DNA from: Tepidisphaeraceae bacterium
Lineage (GTDB): Bacteria; Planctomycetota; Phycisphaerae; Tepidisphaerales; Tepidisphaeraceae
Assembly (NCBI GenBank): GCA_035998445.1
Contig: DASYHQ010000032.1
Location: forward strand, 1 to 64,000
Length of the DNA: 64,000 nt
Direction of reading: 5' to 3'
A program made the translations under genes and the position numbers. The notes beneath the pieces were generated by a model that was not told the origin of the DNA, did no database searches, and saw only the letters and a list, made by a program, of their open reading frames with translations. This document shows positions 44,788-54,399 of this stretch, in pieces (positions within the stretch are counted from its first letter, which is position 1; every line of letters begins with the position of its first letter).

Positions 44788-45097
44788 AGGAATGCCGAAT
44801 GTCGATGGATGGCTGCCGAAAGTCAATTGGCGGCGGATGGGTTGAACCGCCAAGGACGCCAAAGTCGCTCGTTTTGTCATCCTGAGGTACCCCGAAGGAT
44901 CTCCCCCCGTATTTGCTTCGGAAAGAAAGAGATCCTTTGGAGTACCTCAGGATGACGGGCTTTCGCAGGGTGCATACGTCCACTCCTTTCAAATTCCTTG
45001 GCGATCTTGGCGTCCTTGGCGGTTCATCCTGCTTCCCGCTACAATCTTTCGCTCGTTTCCCGAAGAACACCCGCAGGAACCCGACCGGAGCGCACCC
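44788..45097. repeat. Intergenic nest of palindromic repeats between pyrF and glyA
   Basis: No gene. TGAACCGCCAAGGACGCCAA at 44843-44862 is matched by its exact reverse complement at 45007-45026 (20-bp arms). Inside this lies family B copy 2 (44876-44956), whose ends are GTCATCC and GGATGAC. AATGCCGA-type units occur near 44788. The ribosome site for glyA (CCGGAG) lies at the right end. The nesting suggests one repeat inserted within another. Confidence 0.75.
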
Positions 45098-46339
45098 ATG
45101 GCCTTGAAGACCGTCGACCCGCAGATTGCCGAACTGATCGTTCAGGAAGAGCACCGCCAGGCGGACACGCTCGAGCTGATCGCCAGCGAGAATCACGTCT
45201 CCAAGGCCGTGATGGAGGTCGCCGGCACGGTGCTGACGAACAAGTACGCCGAGGGGTATCCCGGCGCACGGTATTACGGCGGGTGCGGGTTCTACGACCA
45301 GATCGAGAACATCGCGATCGACCGCGCCAAGCAGATGTTCGGCTGCAAGTACGCCAACGTACAACCGCACAGTGGCGCCAACGCGAACCTGGCCGCCTTC
45401 ATGGCGATGATGAAGCCGGGCGACAACTTCATCAGCCTGAACCTGGCCAGCGGTGGGCACCTGAGCCACGGCATGAAACTCAACGCGTCGGCTGTCTTCT
45501 TCAAGCCGGCCCACTACGAGTTGAACCCGGAGACGGAAACGATCGACTTCGACCACGTGCGCGCCCAAGCCAAGGAACTGCGCCCCAAGGCCATCCTGTG
45601 CGGTTACAGCGCTTACCCCCGCACGATCGACTTCGCCAAGTTCCGCGAGATCGCCGACGAGGTGGGCGCCAAGTTGATGGCCGACGTGGCGCATATCGCC
45701 GGCCTGATCGTCGGTGGGGCCCACCCGTCGCCGTTCCCGCACGCGGACATCGTCACCACCACCACGCACAAAACCCTGCGCGGCCCGCGCGGTGGGTTGA
45801 TCCTCACCAACGACGAGGAGCTGGCCAAGCTGATCAACCGTAGCGTCTTCCCCGGCACGCAGGGGGGGCCGCTCATGCACATCGTTGCCGCCAAGGCGGT
45901 GGCGTTTGGTGAGGCGCTGCAGCCGTCGTTCAAGACGTACGCCCAGCAGATCGTGAAGAACGCCGCTTCGCTGGCGAAGGAACTGCAGGCGAAGGGTTAC
46001 CGCCTCACCAGCGGCGGCACCGACAACCACCTGATGCTCGTCGACCTTCGCGCCCGCAGCGCCGATTTGACCGGCGCCGACGCCGAGAAGGCCCTGGAGG
46101 CCGCTGGCATCATCGCCAACAAGAACGGCATCCCCAACGACCCCCGTCCACCGAAGCTGACCAGCGGCATCCGCCTGGGCACGCCGGCGACCACGTCGCG
46201 TGGGTTGAAGGAGGCCGACTACGTGACGGTCGCCGATTTCATTGATCGCGCATTGCTTGGAAAAGATGACGCTGACAAGCTCGCCGCAGTGCGCGCGGAA
46301 GTGGCGGCGTTCTGCAAGAAGTTCCCGATGCCGCACTGA
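45098..46339 (+). CDS. glyA: Serine hydroxymethyltransferase GlyA
   Basis: 413 residues, full length. The PLP-lysine motif [14 protein letters not shown] is present, as are [28 protein letters not shown] and [11 protein letters not shown]-like [13 protein letters not shown]. It interconverts serine and glycine with tetrahydrofolate, feeding one-carbon metabolism. The ATG at 45098 has GGAG 8 nt upstream. It is monocistronic; downstream DNA is non-coding. Confidence 0.97.
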   Translation: MALKTVDPQIAELIVQEEHRQADTLELIASENHVSKAVMEVAGTVLTNKYAEGYPGARYYGGCGFYDQIENIAIDRAKQMFGCKYANVQPHSGANANLAAFMAMMKPGDNFISLNLASGGHLSHGMKLNASAVFFKPAHYELNPETETIDFDHVRAQAKELRPKAILCGYSAYPRTIDFAKFREIADEVGAKLMADVAHIAGLIVGGAHPSPFPHADIVTTTTHKTLRGPRGGLILTNDEELAKLINRSVFPGTQGGPLMHIVAAKAVAFGEALQPSFKTYAQQIVKNAASLAKELQAKGYRLTSGGTDNHLMLVDLRARSADLTGADAEKALEAAGIIANKNGIPNDPRPPKLTSGIRLGTPATTSRGLKEADYVTVADFIDRALLGKDDADKLAAVRAEVAAFCKKFPMPH

Positions 46340-46854
46340 TGCGGTCCGACCCCATTCCCGCCGCGGCGGTCTGGGTAAGGCAAAACGTGAAATCGTGCAC
46401 CATTGTGCACCATTTTGCACCATCGGGTGATGGAGAGAGAGCCCGTGACAGCAGTCGCGTGGGCTATTCGGTTGTCAAAGAACAGGCTATCCATCTCTAC
46501 GCCCGCGCTGCGCGATTGAGGCGGATCCGGCGCAACGTCCTTCGATTTCCTCCGTGTCTTCCTGCGTGCTTTCGCGCCTTCGTGGCTCCGGGCGTTTGAT
46601 CGCGGCTAGCGCCGCGTGCAGGCAAGAATGCCCGCCCCACCAGGAGGAAAGACAGAAGAGAGACAGACAAGAATGTCCGTCTCGCCAAAGAAGAGACACA
46701 GGCAAGAATGCCTGTGCCACAGAAGAGAGAAGAAAGAATACGGGGGGAGATGAAGACGGGGGGAGAGACAGGCAGGAATGCCTGTCCTACAGAAGAGCGA
46801 CGGGAGACTTTAGGGGCGCGCAGGCGGCGGTGGGTGGGAAAGTCCGTCTAACAA
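46340..46854. repeat. Non-coding 515-bp stretch with dispersed AGGCAAGAATGCCTG-type repeats
   Basis: No credible gene. Near 46545-46590 is a stretch with CCGTGTCTTCCTGCGTGC. From 46619 four units of the palindrome-like AGGCAAGAATGCCTGT(GCCAC) follow, at about 46619, 46662, 46696 and 46767. They are separated by purine-rich GAAGAGAGA spacers. The spacing is irregular, unlike a CRISPR. It ends between glyA and lpxD, which are convergent. Confidence 0.7.
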
Positions 46855-47922
46855 TTACTCGCCAAGGCGTGTCTTCAGTCGTTCGATTTCCTCGGCGAGC
46901 TTTTGCACCTGCACGCGGAGGTCGGGGAGCTTGCGGATGGCGGCCTGTTCGCGAAGGGTCTGGCGGCGAGGGAGGGCAGGGGTGCCCATGACCACCTCGC
47001 CGGCGGCGACGTCCTCGACGATCGCGCTGGTGGCGGCGGCCATCGCGCCGTCGCCGATCTTCGCGTGGTCGCGCACCGCCACCTGGCCACCCAGCACGAC
47101 GCCCGCGCCCAGTTCGGCGCTACCTGCCAGACCCACTTGGCCGACTATGATGCAGTGGGGGCCGATCTTCACGTTGTGCGCGATTTGCACGAGGTTGTCG
47201 ATCTTCGTGCCCGGGCCGATCACCGTCGCCGCGAACTTCGCGCGGTCGATGCAGACGCACGAGCCGATCTCCACGTCGTCGCCGATCTCGATCGTGCCGA
47301 TCTGCGGCACCTTCGCATGGCGGCGGCCGTCCCAGCGGTAGCCGAAGCCGTCGGTGCCGATCACGCTGCCGGCGTTGATGATCACGCGGTTGCCGATCGT
47401 GATGCGCTCCCGCACGACGCTGTTGGGGAAGATCACGCAGTCGTCGCCGATCGACACGTCGGCCCCGATGTAGACGCCCGGGTGCAGCACGACGTTTCGC
47501 CCGATGCGCGCGTTGTCGCCCACGAACACGTTCGGCCCGATGGCCGCGCCGTCCCCAATGCTGGCCGACGGCGCGATGAACGCCGCGTGGTCACGGCCGG
47601 GCCGGGGCTTGGGCACCGGTGGGGCGAAGCGCTCCAGCACCTGAGACATCGCCAGGTCGGCGTTGTCGGCCGTCAGCGTGATCGGGCCGGCGCCGTTGCT
47701 GGACGCACCGGCCGGCAGCGTCACCCGACGGTCGACGATGACCGCCGACGCCTTCGTCTTCGTGAACTGCTTGACGTACTTATCGTGCCCCAGGAACGAC
47801 AGTTCGCCTGGCTTGGCCTCGGCCAGCGTGGCGAGACCGGTGATGACCGTGTCACCCCTGCCGCCACGGTCCAAAGGCAGGTTCAACAGGGAGGCGATGT
47901 CGGCGAGCGTGAACTGCGGCAT
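46855..47922 (-). CDS. lpxD: UDP-3-O-acylglucosamine N-acyltransferase LpxD
   Basis: 355 residues from ATG at 47922 (MPQFTLADIASLLNLPLDRG). The uridine-binding N-terminal domain (ATLAEAKPGELSFLGHDKYV) is followed by left-handed beta-helix hexapeptide repeats, with the conserved GTDGFGYRWDGRRHAKVPQI segment and LVQIAHNVKIG, where the catalytic His lies. The C-terminus is a coiled coil (LRVQVQKLAEEIERLK). LpxD adds the second acyl chain in lipid A synthesis, so an outer membrane with lipid A-like lipid is likely. Third gene after bamA and ompH; only 4 nt separate it from ompH. Confidence 0.94.
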   Translation of the reverse strand: MPQFTLADIASLLNLPLDRGGRGDTVITGLATLAEAKPGELSFLGHDKYVKQFTKTKASAVIVDRRVTLPAGASSNGAGPITLTADNADLAMSQVLERFAPPVPKPRPGRDHAAFIAPSASIGDGAAIGPNVFVGDNARIGRNVVLHPGVYIGADVSIGDDCVIFPNSVVRERITIGNRVIINAGSVIGTDGFGYRWDGRRHAKVPQIGTIEIGDDVEIGSCVCIDRAKFAATVIGPGTKIDNLVQIAHNVKIGPHCIIVGQVGLAGSAELGAGVVLGGQVAVRDHAKIGDGAMAAATSAIVEDVAAGEVVMGTPALPRRQTLREQAAIRKLPDLRVQVQKLAEEIERLKTRLGE

Positions 47923-47926
47923 AACG

Positions 47927-48514
47927 TTACTGCCCGCCAGCCTTGAAGTCGGCATCCAGCTTCGCCAGCACCTCATTGGTGATGTCGGCGGCCTCGGCGG
48001 CGTACCAGAGGTTCTTGGCGCTCAGGAACTGCGTGAACTGCTGCTTGCTGACGTTGTCGACGGTTTCGGGCAGATCGCCCGACACGTCGGAGATCACGAC
48101 CTCGATGCCCTTGCTCTTAGCGACCGATTCGATCGCCGCCTGGATCTTCTTGAACATTTCCAGCGTGCGGCCCTTCTCCACGTTTTCCAGATCGGCAGCC
48201 GTCAGCTTGCCCCAGGTCTCGGCTTCCACGCGCGCCATGCGCAGCTCGCGGCTCTTCTCGACGTAGCTGGGGGAATCGCGACGCAGCTGCGACAGTTCAC
48301 CTTCCAGCCGGCGGATGTTGGCGCCCTTCTCGTCGCCGGTCTTCTTCAGCACCTGCCCCTCAGACTCCATCTTTGCCTTCAGCTGCACCGTTTCCTGCGC
48401 TTCCTGAAACACCGTGGCCGGCCGCACGACGGCGATCTTCGACTGAGCATCGGCAACGGCGGGGACCAGCAGGCCCAGGACCACGATCGACGCGAGCATG
48501 AACGATTTACGCAT
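47927..48514 (-). CDS. OmpH/Skp-family periplasmic chaperone
   Basis: 195 residues from ATG at 48514 (AAGAGGAT upstream). A signal peptide is visible (RKSFMLASIVVLGLLVPAVADA). The mature part starts QSKIAVVRPATVFQEAQETV and is mainly helical/coiled-coil, as in Skp. Skp-type proteins hold unfolded outer-membrane proteins in the periplasm. It is located between bamA and lpxD, which is the canonical bacterial order bamA-skp-lpxD. Confidence 0.88.
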   Translation of the reverse strand: MRKSFMLASIVVLGLLVPAVADAQSKIAVVRPATVFQEAQETVQLKAKMESEGQVLKKTGDEKGANIRRLEGELSQLRRDSPSYVEKSRELRMARVEAETWGKLTAADLENVEKGRTLEMFKKIQAAIESVAKSKGIEVVISDVSGDLPETVDNVSKQQFTQFLSAKNLWYAAEAADITNEVLAKLDADFKAGGQ

Positions 48515-48559
48515 TGCGAATCCTCTTGTTAAAGCGGCCACTCCGGTCGGTGCGGCGCG

Positions 48560-51016
48560 TTACTGCAGGAAGCCGAACGAGAAGCTGATGTACTGGACCT
48601 CGTCCAGATCATCCTTGGACAGCGGCACCGCGAAGTCGACCGCCAGTGGCAGCTGTCCGAAGACGGGCAGGGTCAGGCGGAAGCCGAACCCGGCGCTCGA
48701 TCGAATTGTATCCACCTCGAACTCTTCCTCAACCGTGCCGGCGTCGGCGAAGACCACGCCGCGCAGCGTTTCACCGGCCAGCGGGAAGCTCAGTTCCGCC
48801 GTGCCCGTCAGCACGAAATTGCCACCGATCGCGTCGTCGTTGAGGCCCGAGCGCGGGCTGATCCCGCGGAAGTCGAACCCGCGCACGCTGCCGATGCCAC
48901 CGCCGTAGTACCGTTCGAAGAACGGCGCATCGGAGAAGATGTACCCCGCATCAGCGCGAAGCGACAGCACGGTTCGGCGGTCCTGCAGGTCTGTGTTGAG
49001 CGTGATGTACCGATCCCAACCGGCCGACAGCTTGGTGAAGTCGTAGTCGCCGCCCAGCGCGCCCACGAACTCGGTGCCGAACGTCAGCACCGACCCGCGG
49101 AACGCCAGCGGCCCGCGGTTGCTCGTGTCGCGGCGAAGCTGGAAACCCAGGCTCGTCAGCGCGCTGTACCCCTCGGCCAGCACGATCTCGGGCGCGCGCT
49201 CAGCCTTGTCCTCGACGTCGTCGATTTCCACCTGCTCGGCCCGCAGTGAGACGGAGGCCGAATAGACGTAGTTGAACCGCTTGCCGATGCTGAACCGGGC
49301 GCCCATGCGCTTGTCGTCGTAGTCCTGCCAGTCGCGGTTGCGGATGTACCCTTCGCCGCTGAAGCTGTAGGGCTGGTCGAACAGGTAGGGCTCGGAGAAA
49401 CGGATCGAGGCGTTCGTCTGCCGCGTACCCGGTTCCAAGCTGATGCGCAGGTTCTGGCCGGCGCCAGTGAAGGATCGGTCGCTCAGAATATCAAGGAAGC
49501 TGTCGGGCGGGTTACCGAGGTCGAAGTTCTTCTGCTCGAACGACAGGTTGCCACCGACGCCACCGTTGCTGTTCACGCCCGCCCCAACCGTGAAGTTGGC
49601 GGTTTTGCCTTCGGTCACTTCCACCAGCAAGTCGCGCACGCCGGGCTCGTCGCCAATGGGGGTGATGGAGATGCCCTGGAAGTAGGGCGTGCCGCGCAGT
49701 CGGTCGGCGGCATCGGCGACCTCGCCGGAGTCGTAGGTCTGGCCGGGCTGCATCCGCATCTCGCGCAACACGACCTTGTCCTGCGTCTTCCAGTTGCCGC
49801 GCACCAGCACGCGTCCCAGCTTGAAGCGCTCGCCTTCGGAGATGTCGTAGACCAGCTCGACCTTGCCGGCCTCGCGGCGGAAGACCGTGCGCGGTTCGAT
49901 CTGCAGGTATGCGGGGTTCTTGCGTTCGGGATCGAAGATGAACCCGTACGGGCTGTACGCGTCGACCATCGACCGCACGTCGCGCTGCACCGTTTCGTTG
50001 TCGAACGGCTTGCCCTCGGTCAGCCGCAGGTTCTGCCGAAGCGCGGTCTCGTCCACCGTCTGGTTCCCGAGGAACGTCACGCGGTCGACCGTGTAGCGCT
50101 GGCCCTCGTCGATCAGGAACTCGACCATCAACTCCGACAGGTCCGGCGAGAAGATCAGCTTCCGCCCGACGCGCACGTCGAAGTAGCCCTTGCCCTCGTA
50201 ATACCGCCGGATGGCGCCCACGTCCTGCTCCACCACGTCCGGACGGAACGTGCCCGGGCGGAAGATGAAGATCCAGCTGTTCGTGCGCACCTGCGGGTAC
50301 AGCTTGTCGGCCGTCACGCTCTTGTTGCCGATGAACTTCACCTTGCGCACGCGCACGTTCGGCCCCTCGACCACGTTGAAGACAACGTCGCCGGTGCGGG
50401 CGAGCCCGTCCTCGTCGATGTTGACGTGGACGAACGGGTAGTTCTTCTCGCGGTAGTAGTTCTCGATCGCCTCGCGGGCGATGTTGACGCGGAAGCGGTC
50501 GACGGCCTCGCCAGCGCGGATGTCGATGATCTCGCGTAACGTGGCATCGTCGACCGCCTTCAGCCCCTTGAAATCGATGCGCCCGATCTGCTGTTGTTCG
50601 CTGACGGTGAAGCTGACGATCACGCCGCCGTTGGCGGTCGGCTCGACGCGGGCCTCGACGTTGCTGAACTTGCGCAGGTCGTAGACCCGGCGGTAGTCCT
50701 CCTCCACCGTGGCCGGCTCGAACGGCTCGCCCTGACGCGTGCGGATGACGTTGAGGATGACCGCGGTCGAAACGCGCGTGTTACCGTTGATGCGGATGCC
50801 TTCGACCGGCCGCCCGCGCAGTTCCGGCGACACCACGCCCGCGCCCGGCGCCAGCGGTTGGGCAGGTTGATTGGCTGGTTGTTGCGTCGTGGGAGCGGTC
50901 GCCGGTGAGGGCTGGGTTTGCGCGTGCGCACGAGGCGCGGCGAGCGCGCCCACGGCCAAAGCTGTCGCCGCGGCGATCGCGCCGACCGACCGCCGCTTAA
51001 GATGCGAACTGCTCAC
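48560..51016 (-). CDS. bamA: Outer membrane protein assembly factor BamA
   Basis: 818 residues from GTG at 51016, just before the signal peptide (KRRSVGAIAAATALAVGALA ... AHA). The open frame further 5' runs through a family A palindromic repeat and is not coding. After a Pro/Gln-rich linker come five POTRA-like domains (about 60-440; IRINGNTRVSTAVILNVIRT, KFIGNKSVTADKLYPQVR, VTFLGNQTVDETALRQNLRL) and the beta-barrel with the family motif GGIGSVRGFDFRGISPRSG. The C-terminus ends in aromatic strands (SFSFGFLQ). It is the insertion machine for outer-membrane proteins. Confidence 0.92.
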   Translation of the reverse strand: MSSSHLKRRSVGAIAAATALAVGALAAPRAHAQTQPSPATAPTTQQPANQPAQPLAPGAGVVSPELRGRPVEGIRINGNTRVSTAVILNVIRTRQGEPFEPATVEEDYRRVYDLRKFSNVEARVEPTANGGVIVSFTVSEQQQIGRIDFKGLKAVDDATLREIIDIRAGEAVDRFRVNIAREAIENYYREKNYPFVHVNIDEDGLARTGDVVFNVVEGPNVRVRKVKFIGNKSVTADKLYPQVRTNSWIFIFRPGTFRPDVVEQDVGAIRRYYEGKGYFDVRVGRKLIFSPDLSELMVEFLIDEGQRYTVDRVTFLGNQTVDETALRQNLRLTEGKPFDNETVQRDVRSMVDAYSPYGFIFDPERKNPAYLQIEPRTVFRREAGKVELVYDISEGERFKLGRVLVRGNWKTQDKVVLREMRMQPGQTYDSGEVADAADRLRGTPYFQGISITPIGDEPGVRDLLVEVTEGKTANFTVGAGVNSNGGVGGNLSFEQKNFDLGNPPDSFLDILSDRSFTGAGQNLRISLEPGTRQTNASIRFSEPYLFDQPYSFSGEGYIRNRDWQDYDDKRMGARFSIGKRFNYVYSASVSLRAEQVEIDDVEDKAERAPEIVLAEGYSALTSLGFQLRRDTSNRGPLAFRGSVLTFGTEFVGALGGDYDFTKLSAGWDRYITLNTDLQDRRTVLSLRADAGYIFSDAPFFERYYGGGIGSVRGFDFRGISPRSGLNDDAIGGNFVLTGTAELSFPLAGETLRGVVFADAGTVEEEFEVDTIRSSAGFGFRLTLPVFGQLPLAVDFAVPLSKDDLDEVQYISFSFGFLQ

Positions 51017-51375
51017 GCGCTGCCCATTCCGCAAAGTCCATCCAGACCCGTACAACCGCCCATTCCAACAGGGTCGGGCAAGTGTAAGCACGGGGGGGCG
51101 TGTGTCAAAGAGATCAGAAGTGGGAAGTCGGAACGTCGAACTCGGACGTGAAGAGGGTGGCTCTGGTCCCTCTCCCGGTACGCCGGGGGAGGCTAGGTGG
51201 GGGTGATTTCGATCGGCTGACGATCCTCGGAAGAACGAATCACCCTCACCCAGCCTCTCCCAGCGTACCGGGAGAGGGGCCAGAGCGCGTCCCGCTTCAG
51301 TTCCCCCTTCGGACACCTTGCCCCAAACCCCGCGTCCCCCGATAATCCACCGTTTCGACGCTAAACCGAGCCATT
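51017..51375. other. Divergent bamA/alaS intergenic region with palindromic repeat family A, copy 3
   Basis: No gene. 51161-51285 is the most complete family A element: CTCTGGTCCCTCTCCCGGTA and GGCTAGGTGGGGGTGATTTC pair with GAATCACCCTCACCCAGCCT and ACCGGGAGAGGGGCCAGAG. It sits between the start of bamA (minus) and alaS (plus), so any promoters flank it. Confidence 0.75.
51161..51285. repeat. Palindromic repeat family A, copy 3
   Basis: An inverted repeat whose arms of about 45 nt pair with few mismatches around a 30-nt centre (CGATCGGCTGACGATCC). It shares ATCACCCTCACCCAGCC and ACCGGGAGAGGGGCC with the copies at 22663 and 23738. Confidence 0.88.
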
Positions 51376-54300
51376 ATGACCTCAGCTGAAATCCGCAAGC
51401 AGTACATCGAGTTCTTCGTGCAGAAGCACGGCCACACGTTCGTGCCCAGCAGTCCCGTCGTGCCGCACGACGACCCGACGTTGCTGTTCACCAATGCGGG
51501 CATGAACCAGTTCAAGCCGATCTTCCTGGGCCAGGAGACGCGCGACTACTCCCGGGCCGTCAACACGCAGAAGTGCATCCGCGCCGGTGGCAAGCACAAC
51601 GACCTGGACGACGTCGGCCGCAGCCGGCGGCATCACACGTTCTTCGAGATGCTCGGCAACTGGTCGTTCGGCGACTACTTCAAGCGCGGCGCGATCGAAA
51701 TGGCCTGGGAACTGCTGACCAACGTATGGAAGCTCGACCCCACCCGCCTGCACGTCAGCTGCTTCGAAGGCGACGAGAAGAACGGCGTGCCCCGCGATAC
51801 CGAAGCCGCCAACATCTGGAAAGAGGTCGCCGGTATTCCCGACGACCACATCCACTACTTCGGCAAGGACAACTTCTGGGAAATGGGCGACACCGGCCCC
51901 TGCGGCCCGTGCACCGAGATCTACTACGACCGCACGCCCGACAAGTCCGGCGGCAATTCCGTCAACGGTGACGACCCGCGCGTGATGGAGATCTGGAACA
52001 ACGTCTTCATCCAGTACAACCGCAACGCCGACCGCAGCCTGACCACGCTGCCCAGCCAGCACGTCGACACCGGCATGGGCTTCGAGCGCATCTGCCAGGT
52101 GCTGCAGGACGTCGACAGCAACTACAGCATCGATTTGTTCAACCCCTTCTGGTCGCGCCTGAAAGACCTCAGTGGCCACACCTACGGCGGCAAGTTCCCG
52201 AAAACCAACAGCGTCGACGCCGTCGCCGAGGCCGCCGATGAAGGCCTGCGCAAGGACATCGCCTTCCGCGTCATCGCCGATCACATTCGCTGCCTCACGT
52301 TCGCCCTGACCGACGGCGCCGTCCCCAGCAACGAGGGCCGGGGGTACGTGCTGCGGCGGATTTTACGCCGGGCCGTTCGATTTGGCCGGCAGCAGTTGGA
52401 ATTGAAAGAGCCGTTTCTGCACACGCTGGTGCCGATCGTCGTTGAGGCGATGGGCGATGCGTTCCCGGAGTTGAAGAAGAACCCGCAGGGCGTGGTCGAG
52501 TTGGTGAAGGATGAAGAGGTGAGCTTCAGCCGAACGTTGGATAGAGGCTTACAGCAGTTTTTTGAGGCAGAAGTCGAAGCCATTCTGGCCGCACTCAATC
52601 AATCCATCCAAGGACCAATCACCGCAAGTTGGGACCCGGCAGACATGCGAGAGGCATCTTTTACCTATGCCGGTCATGACGGCAGTGGCGTAACGATTTC
52701 TTACAATCGTTCACGCGAGATCGCTGGCGCTATCGTTCTACCTGCCGCGGACGCCTTCAAACTCCACGACACCTACGGCTTCCCGATCGACCTCACGCGC
52801 ATCATGGCCGAGGAACGCGGTATGACCGTCGATGTTGCCGGTTACGAGAAGTTGATGGAGGAGGCCCGCGAGAAGGCACGGCAGGGCGGGAAGGGCGAGG
52901 CGTCGTCGTTGACGACGTTGCCGCCGCAGGTGCTCGAGCAATTGCGCGAGCGAGGCGTGGCGCCGACGGACGACTCGGAGAAGTACGGGTACGAGCAACT
53001 CCGCGGCAAGGTCATGGCGATCTGGGACGGCAAGGAATTGGTCGATTCGATCAAGACCGATACCGAACTGCCGGCGGCCCTCATCCTCGATCGCACCAAC
53101 TTTTACGCGGAGATGGGCGGGCAGGTGGGCGATGTCGGGCGCATCGTGACGGCCGGTGGTGGGTCGTTCGACGTCGAGGGCACGCGCTCGGTCGGTGGGT
53201 ACGTGCTGCACGTCGGGCGGGTGCGCAACAGCGAGGTTACAGCCGGGAAGGCCGCGAGCGCCACGGTTGGCATTCAGCGCGTGGCGACGCAGCAGAATCA
53301 TACGACGACGCACCTGGCCAACTGGGCGCTGCGCGAGGTGCTCGGCGAAGGCGTGCAGCAGAAGGGGTCGCTGGTCGATCCGGAAAAGCTGCGCTTCGAC
53401 TTCTCGCACGGCAAGGCGCTGGGCGACGATGAATTGGGCAGGATCGAGTCGCTCGTGAGCGCCGCCATCGAGCGGAAGATGCCGGTGTACGCCAAGGAAG
53501 TGCCGCAGGAACAGGCGTTGAAAATCAACGGGCTGCGGGCGGTGTTCGGCGAGAAGTATCCGCCGATGGTGCGCGTGGTGAGCGTGGGCGCGCCGGTGGA
53601 TGCGTTAATCAGCGATCCGGAGAATGCCGACTGGCGGAAGTACTCAATCGAGTTCTGCGGCGGCACGCACCTGGCCAGTTCCGAAGAGGCCGAGGGGTTT
53701 GCGATCGTGGCCGAGGAATCGGTCAGCAAGGGCATCCGCCGACTGGTCGCCGTCACCGGCCCTACAGCCAAGTCGGCCAACGCGGCGGCCAAGGCGCTGG
53801 ATGAGAACATCGAGCGCATGGAGCAGTTGAAGGACGACCAACTGAGCCCGTCGATCGCGGCGCTGCAGAAGGCGGTCGCCGCGCCCGGGCTGCCGTTGCG
53901 CGCCAAGCGCCGCGGGCAGATCGCGATCGCCGAACTCCAACGGCGTCAGAAGGCGTTCGAGAAATCCAGCGGTGGCCAGAAGGCGGCCAGCGGTGGCGTG
54001 GACGCCGTCGCGATCGCCGGTGATCTGCTGACGGCCGCCGTGGATTTAGGCGGTGGCAAGATGGTCGTTGGTCATATCCCCGGCGCCACGAACGACGGTC
54101 TGCTGTCGGCGATCGATTCGGTCCGCAAGAAGACGCCGAGCGTCGCCGTGATGCTTGCCAGCGCCAGTGACGGTAAGGTGAACTTTGTCGCCGCCGTCAG
54201 TGATGACCTGATCGCCAAGGGCCTGAAGGCCGGCGATTGGGTGCGCGAGGCTGCCAAGGTCGCCGGTGGGGGTGGCGGGGGTCGGCCAAACATGGCTCAG

Positions 54301-54378
54301 GCGGGGGGGAAGGATCCGTCGAAACTCGATGAGGCCCTGACGACCGCCCGGGCGTACGCGACGGGAGCGGTCAAGTAG
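51376..54378 (+). CDS. alaS: Alanine--tRNA ligase AlaS (with enlarged linker)
   Basis: 1000 residues, longer than the usual 870-900. Class II motifs are intact (FTNAGMNQFKPIFLG, HHTFFEMLGNWSFGDYF, EGRGYVLRRILRRA). Editing-domain metal residues HTTTH (about 640) and CGGTH (about 760) are present. The C-terminal C-Ala region is glycine-rich (VDLGGGKMVVGHIPGATND). Between RTLDRGL (about 385) and AFKLHDTYGFP (about 460) lie about 67 residues where E. coli has about 19. The DNA there (52552-52752) is noticeably more A+T-rich than its surroundings. Confidence 0.95.
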   Translation: MTSAEIRKQYIEFFVQKHGHTFVPSSPVVPHDDPTLLFTNAGMNQFKPIFLGQETRDYSRAVNTQKCIRAGGKHNDLDDVGRSRRHHTFFEMLGNWSFGDYFKRGAIEMAWELLTNVWKLDPTRLHVSCFEGDEKNGVPRDTEAANIWKEVAGIPDDHIHYFGKDNFWEMGDTGPCGPCTEIYYDRTPDKSGGNSVNGDDPRVMEIWNNVFIQYNRNADRSLTTLPSQHVDTGMGFERICQVLQDVDSNYSIDLFNPFWSRLKDLSGHTYGGKFPKTNSVDAVAEAADEGLRKDIAFRVIADHIRCLTFALTDGAVPSNEGRGYVLRRILRRAVRFGRQQLELKEPFLHTLVPIVVEAMGDAFPELKKNPQGVVELVKDEEVSFSRTLDRGLQQFFEAEVEAILAALNQSIQGPITASWDPADMREASFTYAGHDGSGVTISYNRSREIAGAIVLPAADAFKLHDTYGFPIDLTRIMAEERGMTVDVAGYEKLMEEAREKARQGGKGEASSLTTLPPQVLEQLRERGVAPTDDSEKYGYEQLRGKVMAIWDGKELVDSIKTDTELPAALILDRTNFYAEMGGQVGDVGRIVTAGGGSFDVEGTRSVGGYVLHVGRVRNSEVTAGKAASATVGIQRVATQQNHTTTHLANWALREVLGEGVQQKGSLVDPEKLRFDFSHGKALGDDELGRIESLVSAAIERKMPVYAKEVPQEQALKINGLRAVFGEKYPPMVRVVSVGAPVDALISDPENADWRKYSIEFCGGTHLASSEEAEGFAIVAEESVSKGIRRLVAVTGPTAKSANAAAKALDENIERMEQLKDDQLSPSIAALQKAVAAPGLPLRAKRRGQIAIAELQRRQKAFEKSSGGQKAASGGVDAVAIAGDLLTAAVDLGGGKMVVGHIPGATNDGLLSAIDSVRKKTPSVAVMLASASDGKVNFVAAVSDDLIAKGLKAGDWVREAAKVAGGGGGGRPNMAQAGGKDPSKLDEALTTARAYATGAVK

Positions 54379-54399
54379 GACCGCAAGCATAGTAGGTTT

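Noticed and set aside
44690-46423. 577-codon minus-strand open frame over glyA
   Set aside because: glyA is full-length and conserved; the opposite frame also runs through repeat DNA.
46619-46795. Repeated units that could look like a small CRISPR array
   Set aside because: Units differ in sequence and spacing, and are themselves palindromic; no cas gene is nearby.
51017-51316. N-terminal extension of bamA by 100 codons
   Set aside because: This extension overlaps a family A palindromic repeat and lies before the signal peptide; the GTG at 51016 fits better.
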